Below are positions 35,925 through 45,997 of a DNA stretch of 64,000 nt, one piece after another (positions within the stretch are counted from its first letter, which is position 1; every line of letters begins with the position of its first letter). Under the pieces are notes generated by a model that did no database searches, had not been told where the DNA came from, and was given only the letters and a program-made list of their open reading frames with translations. Source of the DNA: Oscillospiraceae bacterium (lineage in GTDB: Bacteria > Bacillota > Clostridia > Oscillospirales > Oscillospiraceae); NCBI GenBank assembly GCA_009777775.1, contig WRLE01000004.1, positions 62,001 through 126,000 on the forward strand, written 5' to 3'. A program made the position numbers and the translations under genes.

Positions 35925-36039
35925 ATGTTTACAATACAACAAAATAATCCCATTAATTCACAAAAATTTTACATTGTATTGTAGTTTTATTACATATATG
36001 CTATGATATTACAAAAGAAAAAGAAGGAAGTGACCATTA

Positions 36040-37575
36040 ATGGCTGATTCACAAAGACCAAGCAACACAGAAGGAAGCGAAAATAATTCAGTAGCCAGAG
36101 GAGGTGGTGGCAGCGGAGGTGGCGGAAGAAGCGGAGGTGGCGGCGTGAGAAGAGGTAGCGTTGACTTTCGCGAAGGCACACCTTGGAAAAAAATACTAAA
36201 ATTCTCTGTACCCATTCTACTAGGAAATTTTTTCCAGCAACTATACAATATGACTGACACAATAATCGTCGGGCGAGGTGTGGGTCACATCGGAATGGCA
36301 GCTGTGGGACTCAGCGGTCCACTCCTAAGACTCTTGATTGCGATATTTATGGGTGTGTCCCAAGGCGCAACCATACTAGTTGGACAATACTTCGGAGCCA
36401 GAGACGAAAAAGCGGTACGCCAGACCTTACATACAGCAATTTTTCTAGCTTTAATCGTAGGAGGCGGATTATCCGTGGTTGGATATATTTATTCCCCCTT
36501 TGTCCTACGTCTGCTAAATACCCCTGACGATTTATTCGTACTCGCCCTTGCATATATGCGAATATCATATTGTGGCGTTGTCTTTCAAATGCTATATAAT
36601 ATGAGTGCTGGTTTCATGCGAGGCATCGGCAATTCGCGAACGCCGGTCTATACCTTAGTCCTTTCATCGGCTATTAACGCAATTTTAACTTACATTTTTG
36701 TATTCCACATGGATCTCAGTGTTGCAGGAAGTGCATTGGGAACAATCATTGCACAGGCAGTCTCCTGCGTTGTTCTTCTATCACGCCTTCATAAAGAAAA
36801 TCCCATGACTCGGATTTCTTTCAAGGAGCTGAGAATTACACCGCCAGTTGCAAAAGAAATCGTAACTTTAGGATTTCCATCGGCAATCCAGCAGGGTGCC
36901 ATGTCAATTGGTGGTGTCGTGATTCAAGGCTTCCTCAATTCCTATGGAACCGTCAACATCGCTGGTTATGTCGCTGCCATGCGCGTCGACTCATTTGCTG
37001 GAATGCCTATCCAAGCATTCAACATGGCAATGACATCATACACTGCTCAAAACGTGGGTGCAGGTCGAATGGACAGAGTAGAATCAGGTGTTAAACAAGG
37101 TTTCCTACTCAGTGTCAGCTTAACCGCTGTTATGGCGACTTTGCTCCTTATCTACGGCAGATACCCTCTTATGCTATTCACTGACAACGAGCCAACCATT
37201 CTCGCTGCATTGACCATGATGCGTATAGTGGTGCCTTTCTATCTATTAAATGCCATCAACCAACCAATGGGTGGCGTTATGAGAGGTGCTGGTGAGACCG
37301 TCATACCCATGACAAATGCCCTTATGCAAACCTTGGGCATACGCATCCCCCTCATATATGTGCTAAACTATTTCCTAAAAGACGTAAAAGCTGTTTATTG
37401 GAGTCAAGTTGGCGGTCAGCTCTACGGTTTCATCGCTCTTCAAATTATTTATCGCAAAGGTAACTGGAAAAAGAAAGCTTTTGCGAGAATCGAGTCCTTA
37501 TACGGTAGTGCAGATGGTCCTCGCAATGGAGAAGCCGCAGAGGATAGCGATGAGATTGAATTATCAATTGAATAA
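36040..37575 (+). CDS. MATE family multidrug/Na+ antiporter
   Basis: 511 residues with 12 membrane helices and MATE signatures (FSVPILLGNFFQQLYNMTDTIIVGR, GVSQGATILVGQYFGA, GFPSAIQQGAMSIGG, AQNVGAGR, NQPMGGVMRGAGET). The family expels cationic compounds in exchange for Na+ or H+. A 45-residue cytosolic N-terminal extension with three Gly-rich blocks (GGGGSGGGGRSGGGG) is unusual. Good GAAGGAAGTGA site before the ATG. Confidence 0.93.
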   Translation: MADSQRPSNTEGSENNSVARGGGGSGGGGRSGGGGVRRGSVDFREGTPWKKILKFSVPILLGNFFQQLYNMTDTIIVGRGVGHIGMAAVGLSGPLLRLLIAIFMGVSQGATILVGQYFGARDEKAVRQTLHTAIFLALIVGGGLSVVGYIYSPFVLRLLNTPDDLFVLALAYMRISYCGVVFQMLYNMSAGFMRGIGNSRTPVYTLVLSSAINAILTYIFVFHMDLSVAGSALGTIIAQAVSCVVLLSRLHKENPMTRISFKELRITPPVAKEIVTLGFPSAIQQGAMSIGGVVIQGFLNSYGTVNIAGYVAAMRVDSFAGMPIQAFNMAMTSYTAQNVGAGRMDRVESGVKQGFLLSVSLTAVMATLLLIYGRYPLMLFTDNEPTILAALTMMRIVVPFYLLNAINQPMGGVMRGAGETVIPMTNALMQTLGIRIPLIYVLNYFLKDVKAVYWSQVGGQLYGFIALQIIYRKGNWKKKAFARIESLYGSADGPRNGEAAEDSDEIELSIE

Positions 37576-37603
37576 CTAAGCGTAGTATTCCTTGATGGTG
37601 ATT

Positions 37604-38305
37604 ATGGAGAGTTCCAAAGTGAGTTCCAACAAACGTAAAAGCTCGATGTATATAAGCCTAGTGGCAATTATTGTGTGTATACTTCACGCTGTAATGCTTC
37701 ATACCCAGTATAATCAATATTATTTAACCTCAATAGCGAAGATGCTACTATTTCTCTTAGGTACATTCGGTTATACAAAAATCGCAAAAGCAGGTCGATT
37801 TCAAGACCTGCTTTTCGACATTAAATATAAACAAGCGATAAAGAAAGCTTCTATTTTTGGACTGATGGTTTTCGTCTTTGTTATTATCGCTTATATGTCT
37901 GCAAAAAACCTTCTGGAACCTAATATGATACTTGAAGCCCTTTCGAATGTGGGGATTGAGCGCCGAAATTACCACTATGTGTTTTTATATGTTATTTTCA
38001 TCAATGCAGCTTTGGAAGAGTTATTTTTCAGAGGCTTCGTATTCTTGAGCCTTCATAAATTAGGTATGAGATATTATGCCCACATTTTATCTAGCTTCCT
38101 CTTTGCCTTTTACCATGTTTTTGTAATAAAAAGCGGAGCCGCTCCAGCTATGCTGCTTCTAGGAATTATATGCCTTGCTCTAGGTGGATTTGTCCTCAAT
38201 CACGTGGCGAAAAAATGCAACTGTATTTTCGGAAGTGCCATTGTGCATATTGGTGCTAATCTCGCCATCAATATAATCGGTGTATATTACCTATATTTCG
38301 TGTAG
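37604..38305 (+). CDS. CPBP family intramembrane protease
   Basis: 233 residues with about seven membrane helices and the CPBP (Abi) motifs: motif 1 EELFFRGFVF (Glu138, Glu139, Arg), motif 2 FAFYHVF and motif 3 AIVHIGANLAIN. In Gram-positive bacteria such proteins process prenylated proteins or protect against bacteriocins. The start is uncertain: ATG 37604 has a GGTGAT match just upstream; ATG 37595 and TTG 37592 are alternatives. It follows the MATE gene by 28 bases and is probably cotranscribed. Confidence 0.88.
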   Translation: MESSKVSSNKRKSSMYISLVAIIVCILHAVMLHTQYNQYYLTSIAKMLLFLLGTFGYTKIAKAGRFQDLLFDIKYKQAIKKASIFGLMVFVFVIIAYMSAKNLLEPNMILEALSNVGIERRNYHYVFLYVIFINAALEELFFRGFVFLSLHKLGMRYYAHILSSFLFAFYHVFVIKSGAAPAMLLLGIICLALGGFVLNHVAKKCNCIFGSAIVHIGANLAINIIGVYYLYFV

Positions 38306-38432
38306 TATTTCAACTATAACGAAGGGAGTCACCCTTGTGTTTTAACCCTACTTTAATCTTTTTTATATTGTTTTTATGCATTAGGGTGATAATATAACGG
38401 TACTTTCATATCAGCAAGGGAGGTTGAAGAAA

Positions 38433-38717
38433 TTGAAACTGTTGCTAAAAATTATATCGTTGCTTTTGGTGGTATTTATCGGGATTTCGTGCCTATTGGG
38501 AGTATTTGGCATCGTGTTAGGAGCATCCTTTGGAGTGCTCGGCACAATTATGGGTGTTGTATATGGGGTTGCTCACGCTGTTTTCGGAGCTCTCTTTGGA
38601 ACAGTTCGCGCATTATCAAAGGTCTTCTTCAGCTTAATTCGCAACCCAACAGTTATTATTATAATTCTAGTGGTGATTATTATGAAAACTACTAAACGTT
38701 CATCAGGTAATTCGTAA
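38433..38717 (+). CDS. Small Gly-rich membrane protein of unknown function
   Basis: 94 residues: N-terminal hydrophobic segment (about 2-25) ending SCLLG, a central Gly/Ala/Val-rich stretch (GIVLGASFGVLGTIMGVVYGVAHAVFGALFG) that could form a helical hairpin, and another hydrophobic segment before KTTKRSSGNS. The TTG at 38433 is nine bases after GGGAGG; the in-frame TTG at 38424 directly abuts that site. Not recognised. Confidence 0.6.
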   Translation: MKLLLKIISLLLVVFIGISCLLGVFGIVLGASFGVLGTIMGVVYGVAHAVFGALFGTVRALSKVFFSLIRNPTVIIIILVVIIMKTTKRSSGNS

Positions 38718-38765
38718 TTTGCGAATAATATGCATTAACGAGGGAACAATCACATTAAGCAAAAT

Positions 38766-38814
38766 AAAAATCATCTTCCATTTTATAATTACAATAAAAT
38801 GGAAGATGATTTTT
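38766..38814. terminator. Bidirectional terminator
   Basis: A perfect 20-base inverted repeat (arm begins AAAAATCATCTTCC) with a nine-base loop, A-rich on one side and T-rich on the other. It lies between convergent genes and can serve both. Confidence 0.88.
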
Positions 38815-38855
38815 ATATTTAAGTATTGTTTAAGGTTGCAATTTATTGAATGTAA

Positions 38856-40445
38856 TTATGAAAGTATGATAGTTAAGCATTCACGGTTTCTAACTATGTT
38901 TTTGCCCAATGCGATTGTGACATCGTTGGTGAGATTCGCAAATACTCTATATTCATCATCATCTCTAGTGAGATAGCTAGTATGGACAAAGAGGTATTGT
39001 TCCATTAAATGGATATATGTATCTATTATATCATCCACATCGCCCAGATCCTCCAGATCGCTCAGGCGATAGGAATAGGTAATATTATTGCGGCGGGTAT
39101 CGTCTATGTTAAATACACGAATACCAAAGAAAGCACCAAAATCAGGAGCTGGCTCATGTCCATCGTAAAAAGCAGTTTCCATTATGATTGACCCCAGAGG
39201 TACATATGTGTCATTGCTCATGGAGTTTATGAGATTTATGGGCATTGCCAGATTAATGTTTTGCGCTCCAATAGCTGTTGCGCTGGTTATGCCAACAACC
39301 CTTCCAGCTGTGTCAAGTAGTGCTCCACCGCTGCTCCCGCTGGATATAGCAGCATCAAGTTGGATATACTCCACACCCTCGATTTCTCTAACAGATTGAG
39401 AAACTATCCCAGCGGAAAAGGAGCCTTTCAATCCAAGGGGGCTACCAAGAGCATAAACCGTCGCTCCTGTGAGTAGATTCGATGAATCACCGACATGAAG
39501 ATATGGAACATCGCTCACATCAACTTGAATGAGAGCAAGGTCATTTTTCCATTCGTAATCATATATCCCGGAGACATCATACACTTCGCCATCATCCATT
39601 GTTATCTTTGCGATTTGGCTCCCGATGATAACATGATAGTTCGTCACAGCAAGCCCCGAGTCCGAAATGAAAAATCCACTGCCGGTTTTTATCACTTCAT
39701 CTTCATCGTCTAATATTTCGATGTAGAAAACAGCGGGTGATGCCAGTTGATATATCTCTTCTGCGGACAAGGGGTTATTTAGAGTTATCCGCTGACGCAT
39801 ATCGGCTTTAATGATGCGCATTACGATGGTTGCAGCCTCTGCTCGTCTCAGTGTGCTATTGGGATAAAATGTTCCATCGCCATCAGAGCCTGTAAGCACA
39901 CCGGCACGATAAAGTATATAAACCGCCCAGCCGTAACTATAATGCTCCAGCACATCAGGAATTGCTCCATTTACCACACGGTTTATTGGGGTTATAGCCT
40001 CATCAGGCAATGCGCTTGTTATAATGAGCGCAAAATCCGAGCGTGTTGCTGCTACACTATAATTATTATATGCCTCTGGAATTATTTCATTTTTCAGCGC
40101 ATAATCCACATAGGTTTCATACCAAGGAATCCCTTCGACAAAGGTAGTATCTCCGTTATAATAGCCCTTGTGGAGGATTGCTGCAAGCTTAAGTGTTTCC
40201 GCTATAGTCAAGCTCCCATTGGGGTCAAAGCTATCGCTACTTTTCCCACCCATGATACCATACTCGAAGACCCCGCAAACACTATCATAATACCAAGCAC
40301 TCTCGGGAACATCAATAAACTGGCTTTCATATACTAACTGAGGATAAAAATTAGACAGGCTTTCTACAGCATATGTTCCTTGCACAAATACAATCGAAAG
40401 ACAAATGCCCATTACCAGACCCAAAGAAATAATGCGTTTTTTCAT
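38856..40445 (-). CDS. SLH-anchored trypsin-like (HtrA/DegP-type) serine protease
   Basis: 529 residues. A signal peptide (about 1-27) is followed by three SLH repeats (about 40-215; FIDVPESAWYYDSVCGVFEYGIMGG, FDPNGSLTIAETLKLAAIL, FYPNSTLRRAEAATIVMRII) and an S1C protease domain with the triad His (VTNYHVI), Asp (KNDLALIQVD) and Ser (SSGSSGGALL). No PDZ domain follows; about 110 C-terminal residues are not recognised. SLH repeats would hold it on the cell-wall polymer, placing the protease at the surface. Confidence 0.9.
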   Translation of the reverse strand: MKKRIISLGLVMGICLSIVFVQGTYAVESLSNFYPQLVYESQFIDVPESAWYYDSVCGVFEYGIMGGKSSDSFDPNGSLTIAETLKLAAILHKGYYNGDTTFVEGIPWYETYVDYALKNEIIPEAYNNYSVAATRSDFALIITSALPDEAITPINRVVNGAIPDVLEHYSYGWAVYILYRAGVLTGSDGDGTFYPNSTLRRAEAATIVMRIIKADMRQRITLNNPLSAEEIYQLASPAVFYIEILDDEDEVIKTGSGFFISDSGLAVTNYHVIIGSQIAKITMDDGEVYDVSGIYDYEWKNDLALIQVDVSDVPYLHVGDSSNLLTGATVYALGSPLGLKGSFSAGIVSQSVREIEGVEYIQLDAAISSGSSGGALLDTAGRVVGITSATAIGAQNINLAMPINLINSMSNDTYVPLGSIIMETAFYDGHEPAPDFGAFFGIRVFNIDDTRRNNITYSYRLSDLEDLGDVDDIIDTYIHLMEQYLFVHTSYLTRDDDEYRVFANLTNDVTIALGKNIVRNRECLTIILS

Positions 40446-40586
40446 ATTAATTACAACCAATCATCTTGTTTTCACCATTATAAAGGTCTTTGGTATAAAT
40501 TACAACAAGAATTACAATTGTTGCAGTCACTGGGATACTAGAATCTTTTGCATTGCTAGTCAGTGTAGACATAGTACGTACTAACC

Positions 40587-40615
40587 GTGTCATTCTGAGC
40601 GAAGCGAAAAATCTC
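40587..40615. repeat. Fragment resembling a widespread intergenic repeat
   Basis: GTGTCATTCTGAGCGAAGCG followed by AAAAATCTC resembles a short intergenic motif seen in many bacterial genomes (CATTCTGAGCGAAGCGAAGAATCTC). Only one copy is in this window. Confidence 0.45.
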
Positions 40616-40681
40616 ATTCCACCATGTATAAAATTAAGGAGCAAACGAAAGCTGCCGAAACTATCACCCGTATTAACAATA

Positions 40682-40713
40682 GGTTCCCCTTTCCGTATCG
40701 TGAAAGGGGAACC
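40682..40713 (-). terminator. Terminator after the large SLH protein gene
   Basis: GGTTCCCCTTTC and GAAAGGGGAACC, a perfect 12-base stem with an eight-base loop, 34 bases beyond the stop of the minus-strand gene. Confidence 0.8.
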
Positions 40714-40746
40714 CATTTAAAATTTGTATTTTGATTCTAGTGTCGC

Positions 40747-43700
40747 CTAAGAAACAGCATCAAAAAACCTATTAAGCATAGCTGCTACTTCAGCGCGGGT
40801 CGCATTGCCTAGCGGGTCAAAGTTGCCATCCTCTTTTCCGTTGATAATACCTGCTTGATAAAGCGCAGCTACAGCTGATTTAGCATAATCAGAAATCACA
40901 GCATCATCAGGAAATACCATAGCATCTCGCTCCTTTGGAAGCTCATAATCCATGTACTGCGCAAAACGTAGCAATATCACAACTAGGTCTTGTCTTGATA
41001 TCGGATCACTGGGACCAAACCTGCCACTTGCATAACCATTCACGATACCATTAGCTACTGCCCAAATGATGGGGTTTGTATAGTATGCCATTCCAACATC
41101 GTTGAACGGATTGTTCACATTGCTGACATCAGGCTCACCTATTTGACGGTAAAGGATTGTTACCAGCATACCTCTTGTGAGGGGAGCACGAGGACTGAAC
41201 GTATTGGCACTTGTACCATTGGTCAACCCATGGGTATATGTATACTTCACGTCCTCATAGAACCAATCGCTTTCTCTTACATCGATAAAGGGATTGTTCC
41301 ATATGATATCGTTACTGCGTAATGGCATATCGCCAACTGGAAGCATAATCGTCAGTCCTGGACCAACTTGGATGGTCGTTCCATCGCTGTTTGTAATCAC
41401 TGCTCCATCACTGCCAATGGGGATCGTAATAGATCCATCTTGATTTACCACAGTTCCGCTAGGAACTTCAATTGTAGACTCGTTTTCAGTTGTAATCGTA
41501 CCGCCGCCAGACAGCGTGACAGAGCCATCATTGTTTTTGACTGGAGGCTGATTACCAGGCGTTAAAACCGTGCTTCCACCGGGTAGAGAATCATCTGCTA
41601 CCCCATCGCCAGATGCCGTAGGTGTATCAGTACTATCGATGACGCTACTTCCACCAGAACCACCTCCAGAACCGCCAGAGCCTCCGCTTCCACTTCCGCT
41701 TCCTCCACTGGTTGTATATGGTCGAAAGCTCCCGTTGATTATTTCATATTTGCTTAAATCAGCTGGCGTGAATGTCCAATTATAGTCAGTGTTTGCAATA
41801 ACAACCTGAGAGTCGCCTGCATCCCATGTCAGCGTACCTAAAACGATTATAGCATTGTCATATGGATTGACAAATCCAGCACTAGGCGGTGATAGGTTCG
41901 CATCAGCTAAAGTCTGACCTGCTTGCGAAATAGTATTAATAATCGGTGTGCCAAGGGGAACAGACTTGCCTATCGTTATTGAGACCGTGTCTGTTACTGA
42001 TGCAAACATAGTAAAATCAGTTGGGGTGAAAGTCCAAGGAACTGCCTGCGTACCAGCATCAGGAACAATTGTCGGCGAATCCCAATCGATAATTCCATCT
42101 ACAACAGTACCCATGCCATCATCAAACTGAGCCGATATTGAAAGTGTGTTCAAAGGTTGCCCATAATTCATAGTACCACTAATAGTTGGAATACCTATTA
42201 TTACAGGGATTGTTTTATCTACAATGCTGATTGTGACCGTTAAAATAGCATCTGAATAATTGATCATCGTGGCTTTGATATCAATGCTCAAAGACGTCGC
42301 AGTAGCAGTATTGACTGTTGTGTATGCAAATTCACCTGTTGTTGCGTTAATACTGCTAATAGCAATTGATTCTCCTGTATTTACGCTATCGAAAGCATAT
42401 GTGGTCGCTCCTCTATTGGCTGGCAATAGAGCACTTATGTCAATAACTCCCGTTGAAGCAGCGTTGGTTAAATGCTCTCTGCTAATTGGGTTTATAGAAG
42501 GTGCCGATGCTTTGTCAATGGTGAAACTCTGTGTTGCTGTTCCAGTATAGTTGCCTGTCGCAGTTGCTGTTGCTGCTAGATTAGCAGTACCAGCGTTTAT
42601 ATTGTTCGTTAGTGCGATATTATAATCAGATTCATTTAACAATGTTCCATCAGTAATAGCATACACAGGTACAATTGCGTTCCCACTAAAGCTATATGCT
42701 CCGCTAATACTTATCATACCTGCATTTAAAGCTTTTGGTGATATAGTAAATGATGTTGAGGTCTCACTGCCATAATATGTATCGCTGACTAAAGTTGCTG
42801 TGACTGTGTATGTGCCAGCAACTATTGGTTTTGAAGATGAATTATATGCAGTACCATTTCGGGTTGTCCCAGAATATAGGTAGCTCCATGACGGCGATGC
42901 CTCTATACCATTACCTATATCTATTTGTGCAGCAGTAGAATCCCCAAGTGTGTTGCCATATATGATGTCAGATGGTGGGGTAATGCTTACTGTGACAAGA
43001 TATTTATTCGTGATCGTTAATTCAGTTTTAAGCCCACTCAAATCAATTGTTGCCCAAACAGGGAAATCAACTGTGGGTATTAGGTCTATGATTTGGTCTG
43101 TTATAGTAACATCAATAGTTTTCAGTTCAGACAGAGTATAACTCCAAGCTGATATACTGTATGTATCTCCTGATACGCTGTTATCATATGAAACTGAAAT
43201 GCTAGTTGGCAACCCCAGAGCAGCCATATTAATAGCGGCATCAATTTCGGATTTTGCTTTTAGGAGTGTAGCAGGAGTATATAAATATGTACCATTCACA
43301 GGATTTACTATAACTGTGAATGTGGCATCTGAACCACTATAATTAAAATTATTGTTATCAGATGGTGTCAATGTTGCGATGAACGTATATGAGCTACCTT
43401 TTGGGTTAAAGGGAGTTGCGCTGCTTAATGACCAAATCGCATCTAATGTTTCTGAACCGTTGATATATGTTGCTGCCAGTGTTGAATTAGCTGCTTGCAC
43501 AGCTGAAATCAACGCAGCTTCAGAAGCATTGCTAGAATTATTGGCAAAAATTGACGCAAAACTTGGTGTACCCGTAAGAGTGAGAGTAGCTTTTGTAACA
43601 GTCAAAGCAGTATTGGGAGCTATCGTAACATCATAATTTGTGTTGCTTGCTGTACCAGTAATTTCATAATTCCCAGGCGAGCTTGTTGCTGTTGCTAGTG

Positions 43701-45978
43701 TAGTTAAGTTGAGACCCAAATCAACCACAGTATCGCTGCCAACTAATACACCGCTAACTGGAGTGACAATCGAAAAAGATGGATTGGCAGCACCGTATTC
43801 ACGGGTTTCTGCGCTTATGGATAATGTTATAGGTTTCGGATTAATACTTACTGATTCTACACTGCTGATAATTGTATATGAATCATTGTCCGATTTGAAT
43901 GTGACATAATACGATATTCCAACACCAGCATTTGGACAATTCGACCCAATTGGCGTTCCTGATGAATCAGAAATATAGAACATACCGGGTACATTCGTTG
44001 CTGCTAAAGCTGCCGAACCACCGCTCAGAGTGATTATTTCGTTCCAACTGTCTCCATAAACAGGATTCGATATGCTTGTGATAGTTGGCCAGATAATTTC
44101 TATGTCTTTAATTGATATTGACACTGTTGTCATTATACTAGCATCAGCATTTGATGATATGAGAAAATTAAATGTTCCTCCATCAGTTGCACCAACAGCA
44201 ACGGAAACAGTTGCACCGCTATTCGTAACATTTGCATCGGCAGCACCGGTCGCTGTTAGGGTATATGCATAATTATCAGAAAACTCGCTGCCATATTGGT
44301 CATATGTCTTTGCGTTGTATGTTGTTGTATTCGGACTTCCACTTGCTGGAATCGTGATTGTATCTGCTGTGATTGCTGTTGTATCTGAACCCTTGTATAC
44401 TTCCATTGAAACAGGTACAGCCATAGCACGTTTAACCACTATGTTTCCAGTACCGCTGACCGTAGTGCCATCCAATGTCGCTGTTATCGTCAGTGGAAGC
44501 CCGAATATATCCGTAATAGCAGACTTTGTATTATTACTCACAGTGACAACGCCATCAAAGCCGATGCTAACACCAACTATTGGTGAAATGCTCCAGTTTA
44601 TCGTGCCATTGTAAGCATCACCATATTGGTCAAGTACCGTAGCGGTAAATGCTGTGGACAACGCATCAGCAGCACCGTCAGCGGGAATGATGATATCAAC
44701 TTGTCCACCTGAAACTGTCAGGGTTGTCGGTATTGCCGCTTCACGAGATATAGTAATAGTTTTAATAGTTTCCGCAGAACCAGCAACAGCTTTAATTTGA
44801 TATGAAACAGGGTATGTAGCTGCTGTATTGTCAACTGTAACAAGGCTGGTGGTTGCGTTAAAGCTCACTCCTGCTGAGCTTGCAACTTCACTCCATGTAA
44901 CCGCTCCTGAAAATACACTGCCGTATTGGTCAAGGATGGTTGCGGTGTATGTTTCCGTTTCGGTGCCGGTTGTTGGTACAGCGATATTGGATGCTCCGTT
45001 GATGTTTATAAGGGTTGCCACTGCAGTATTGCGGCTCACAACGATGTCCTGAGTCGCTTTAATATTGCTGCCTGCATCAGCCATAATAGTAACTGTACCA
45101 GCAGTTGCGCCAGGAGCGACTGAGATAACGCCAGTTGACGAATTTATGCTTATTCTATCAGCATCTGGGTTGCTGGTAATCGACCAAGTAATAGCAGGGT
45201 AATTGATGTCATCTTCATCAATATCATCACCCCATATGTCTTCGATTATAAGCGTGGGTAATGCAGAAGTGATTGGTGTTGTCATAGGTGTGTCAACATT
45301 CAACGCAAACAAATCCGGTACAGTAATAGCAGCGATGGGGTCTATTGCTAATGTACCGATAGGTCTCACCTCACTATTGGTGTAGGTGAATGATTCGAGG
45401 TCAATGGAGTCGAGATTGCTTGTGTGCCCGAGGTGAAACTCAGTTGTATCCATTAGCCCAATAGACGCGTTACAGTTATTTATATGCCCTATTTCCAGCA
45501 TAAATGTACCTTTATTTATATCGCTATCAGCTTTTCCATCGGCCAATGTAAAGTAAAACTCAATAGCGTCTATTCCGAAGCTTGCATCCTTGCCTGCGAA
45601 GTCACTTGCTACCGTGTCAAAGCGCGTCCTCTCACTGCTTGTTTCCCAAAGATTCGATGGAGCCATAAACCCAAAGGCCAACGGTGTTTTAAAAGGGGTT
45701 GTTTGGCTTGTCATAACAACCATAATCGGCGCTCCTGTTGAAGCATCTACAGGAATAATAACAGTATTGTCATATGACATACTCAGACTCACAGTAGTTA
45801 TCGGTCCTGCTGATTCCGGAAGGGTCACAGTCATGACGAGTTTATTAACGCTAGGGTATTCAGTCGCTTGTTGAGAGATGGCAACAGTGGGTTCACTAAC
45901 AGCTAGGGTTGCGGGCATAAACCCTGCGAGTAGGACGAGGACTAGAGTAATGGACAATAATGATTTTAGTTTCTTCAC
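40747..45978 (-). CDS. Large SLH-anchored surface protein with an N-terminal cohesin/CBM-like domain, Ig-like and MBG-like repeats
   Basis: 1743 residues. Signal peptide (about 1-27, ending ATLA); an N-terminal beta domain (about 30-215) with KLVMTVTLPESAGPITTVSLSMSYD, like the cohesin/carbohydrate-binding fold; Big-type Ig repeats with the DQYG pattern (about 260-620); MBG-type repeats (VTKATLTL, YEITGTASNTNYDVTIAPN); a Gly/Ser linker (about 1421-1443); and three C-terminal SLH repeats (about 1559-1743; NPFIDVRESDWFYEDVKYTY, FGPSDPISRQDLVVILLRF, FDPLGNATRAEVAAMLNRF). The start is GTG 45978, nine bases after GGGAGG. It lies 19 bases downstream of the dockerin gene. The cohesin assignment is tentative. 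Confidence 0.85.
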   Translation of the reverse strand: MKKLKSLLSITLVLVLLAGFMPATLAVSEPTVAISQQATEYPSVNKLVMTVTLPESAGPITTVSLSMSYDNTVIIPVDASTGAPIMVVMTSQTTPFKTPLAFGFMAPSNLWETSSERTRFDTVASDFAGKDASFGIDAIEFYFTLADGKADSDINKGTFMLEIGHINNCNASIGLMDTTEFHLGHTSNLDSIDLESFTYTNSEVRPIGTLAIDPIAAITVPDLFALNVDTPMTTPITSALPTLIIEDIWGDDIDEDDINYPAITWSITSNPDADRISINSSTGVISVAPGATAGTVTIMADAGSNIKATQDIVVSRNTAVATLININGASNIAVPTTGTETETYTATILDQYGSVFSGAVTWSEVASSAGVSFNATTSLVTVDNTAATYPVSYQIKAVAGSAETIKTITISREAAIPTTLTVSGGQVDIIIPADGAADALSTAFTATVLDQYGDAYNGTINWSISPIVGVSIGFDGVVTVSNNTKSAITDIFGLPLTITATLDGTTVSGTGNIVVKRAMAVPVSMEVYKGSDTTAITADTITIPASGSPNTTTYNAKTYDQYGSEFSDNYAYTLTATGAADANVTNSGATVSVAVGATDGGTFNFLISSNADASIMTTVSISIKDIEIIWPTITSISNPVYGDSWNEIITLSGGSAALAATNVPGMFYISDSSGTPIGSNCPNAGVGISYYVTFKSDNDSYTIISSVESVSINPKPITLSISAETREYGAANPSFSIVTPVSGVLVGSDTVVDLGLNLTTLATATSSPGNYEITGTASNTNYDVTIAPNTALTVTKATLTLTGTPSFASIFANNSSNASEAALISAVQAANSTLAATYINGSETLDAIWSLSSATPFNPKGSSYTFIATLTPSDNNNFNYSGSDATFTVIVNPVNGTYLYTPATLLKAKSEIDAAINMAALGLPTSISVSYDNSVSGDTYSISAWSYTLSELKTIDVTITDQIIDLIPTVDFPVWATIDLSGLKTELTITNKYLVTVSITPPSDIIYGNTLGDSTAAQIDIGNGIEASPSWSYLYSGTTRNGTAYNSSSKPIVAGTYTVTATLVSDTYYGSETSTSFTISPKALNAGMISISGAYSFSGNAIVPVYAITDGTLLNESDYNIALTNNINAGTANLAATATATGNYTGTATQSFTIDKASAPSINPISREHLTNAASTGVIDISALLPANRGATTYAFDSVNTGESIAISSINATTGEFAYTTVNTATATSLSIDIKATMINYSDAILTVTISIVDKTIPVIIGIPTISGTMNYGQPLNTLSISAQFDDGMGTVVDGIIDWDSPTIVPDAGTQAVPWTFTPTDFTMFASVTDTVSITIGKSVPLGTPIINTISQAGQTLADANLSPPSAGFVNPYDNAIIVLGTLTWDAGDSQVVIANTDYNWTFTPADLSKYEIINGSFRPYTTSGGSGSGSGGSGGSGGGSGGSSVIDSTDTPTASGDGVADDSLPGGSTVLTPGNQPPVKNNDGSVTLSGGGTITTENESTIEVPSGTVVNQDGSITIPIGSDGAVITNSDGTTIQVGPGLTIMLPVGDMPLRSNDIIWNNPFIDVRESDWFYEDVKYTYTHGLTNGTSANTFSPRAPLTRGMLVTILYRQIGEPDVSNVNNPFNDVGMAYYTNPIIWAVANGIVNGYASGRFGPSDPISRQDLVVILLRFAQYMDYELPKERDAMVFPDDAVISDYAKSAVAALYQAGIINGKEDGNFDPLGNATRAEVAAMLNRFFDAVS

Positions 45979-45997
45979 TTTATTTTCCTCCCATTTA

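Noticed and set aside
36009-36260. Proline/leucine-rich frames opposite the MATE N-terminus
   Set aside because: They are the antisense of the Gly-rich coding repeat and have no start signal.
41368-45874. Many 60-95 codon frames on the plus strand opposite the SLH protein
   Set aside because: Low-complexity Thr/Ala/Val-rich sense sequence gives long antisense frames; none has a binding site and a recognisable product.
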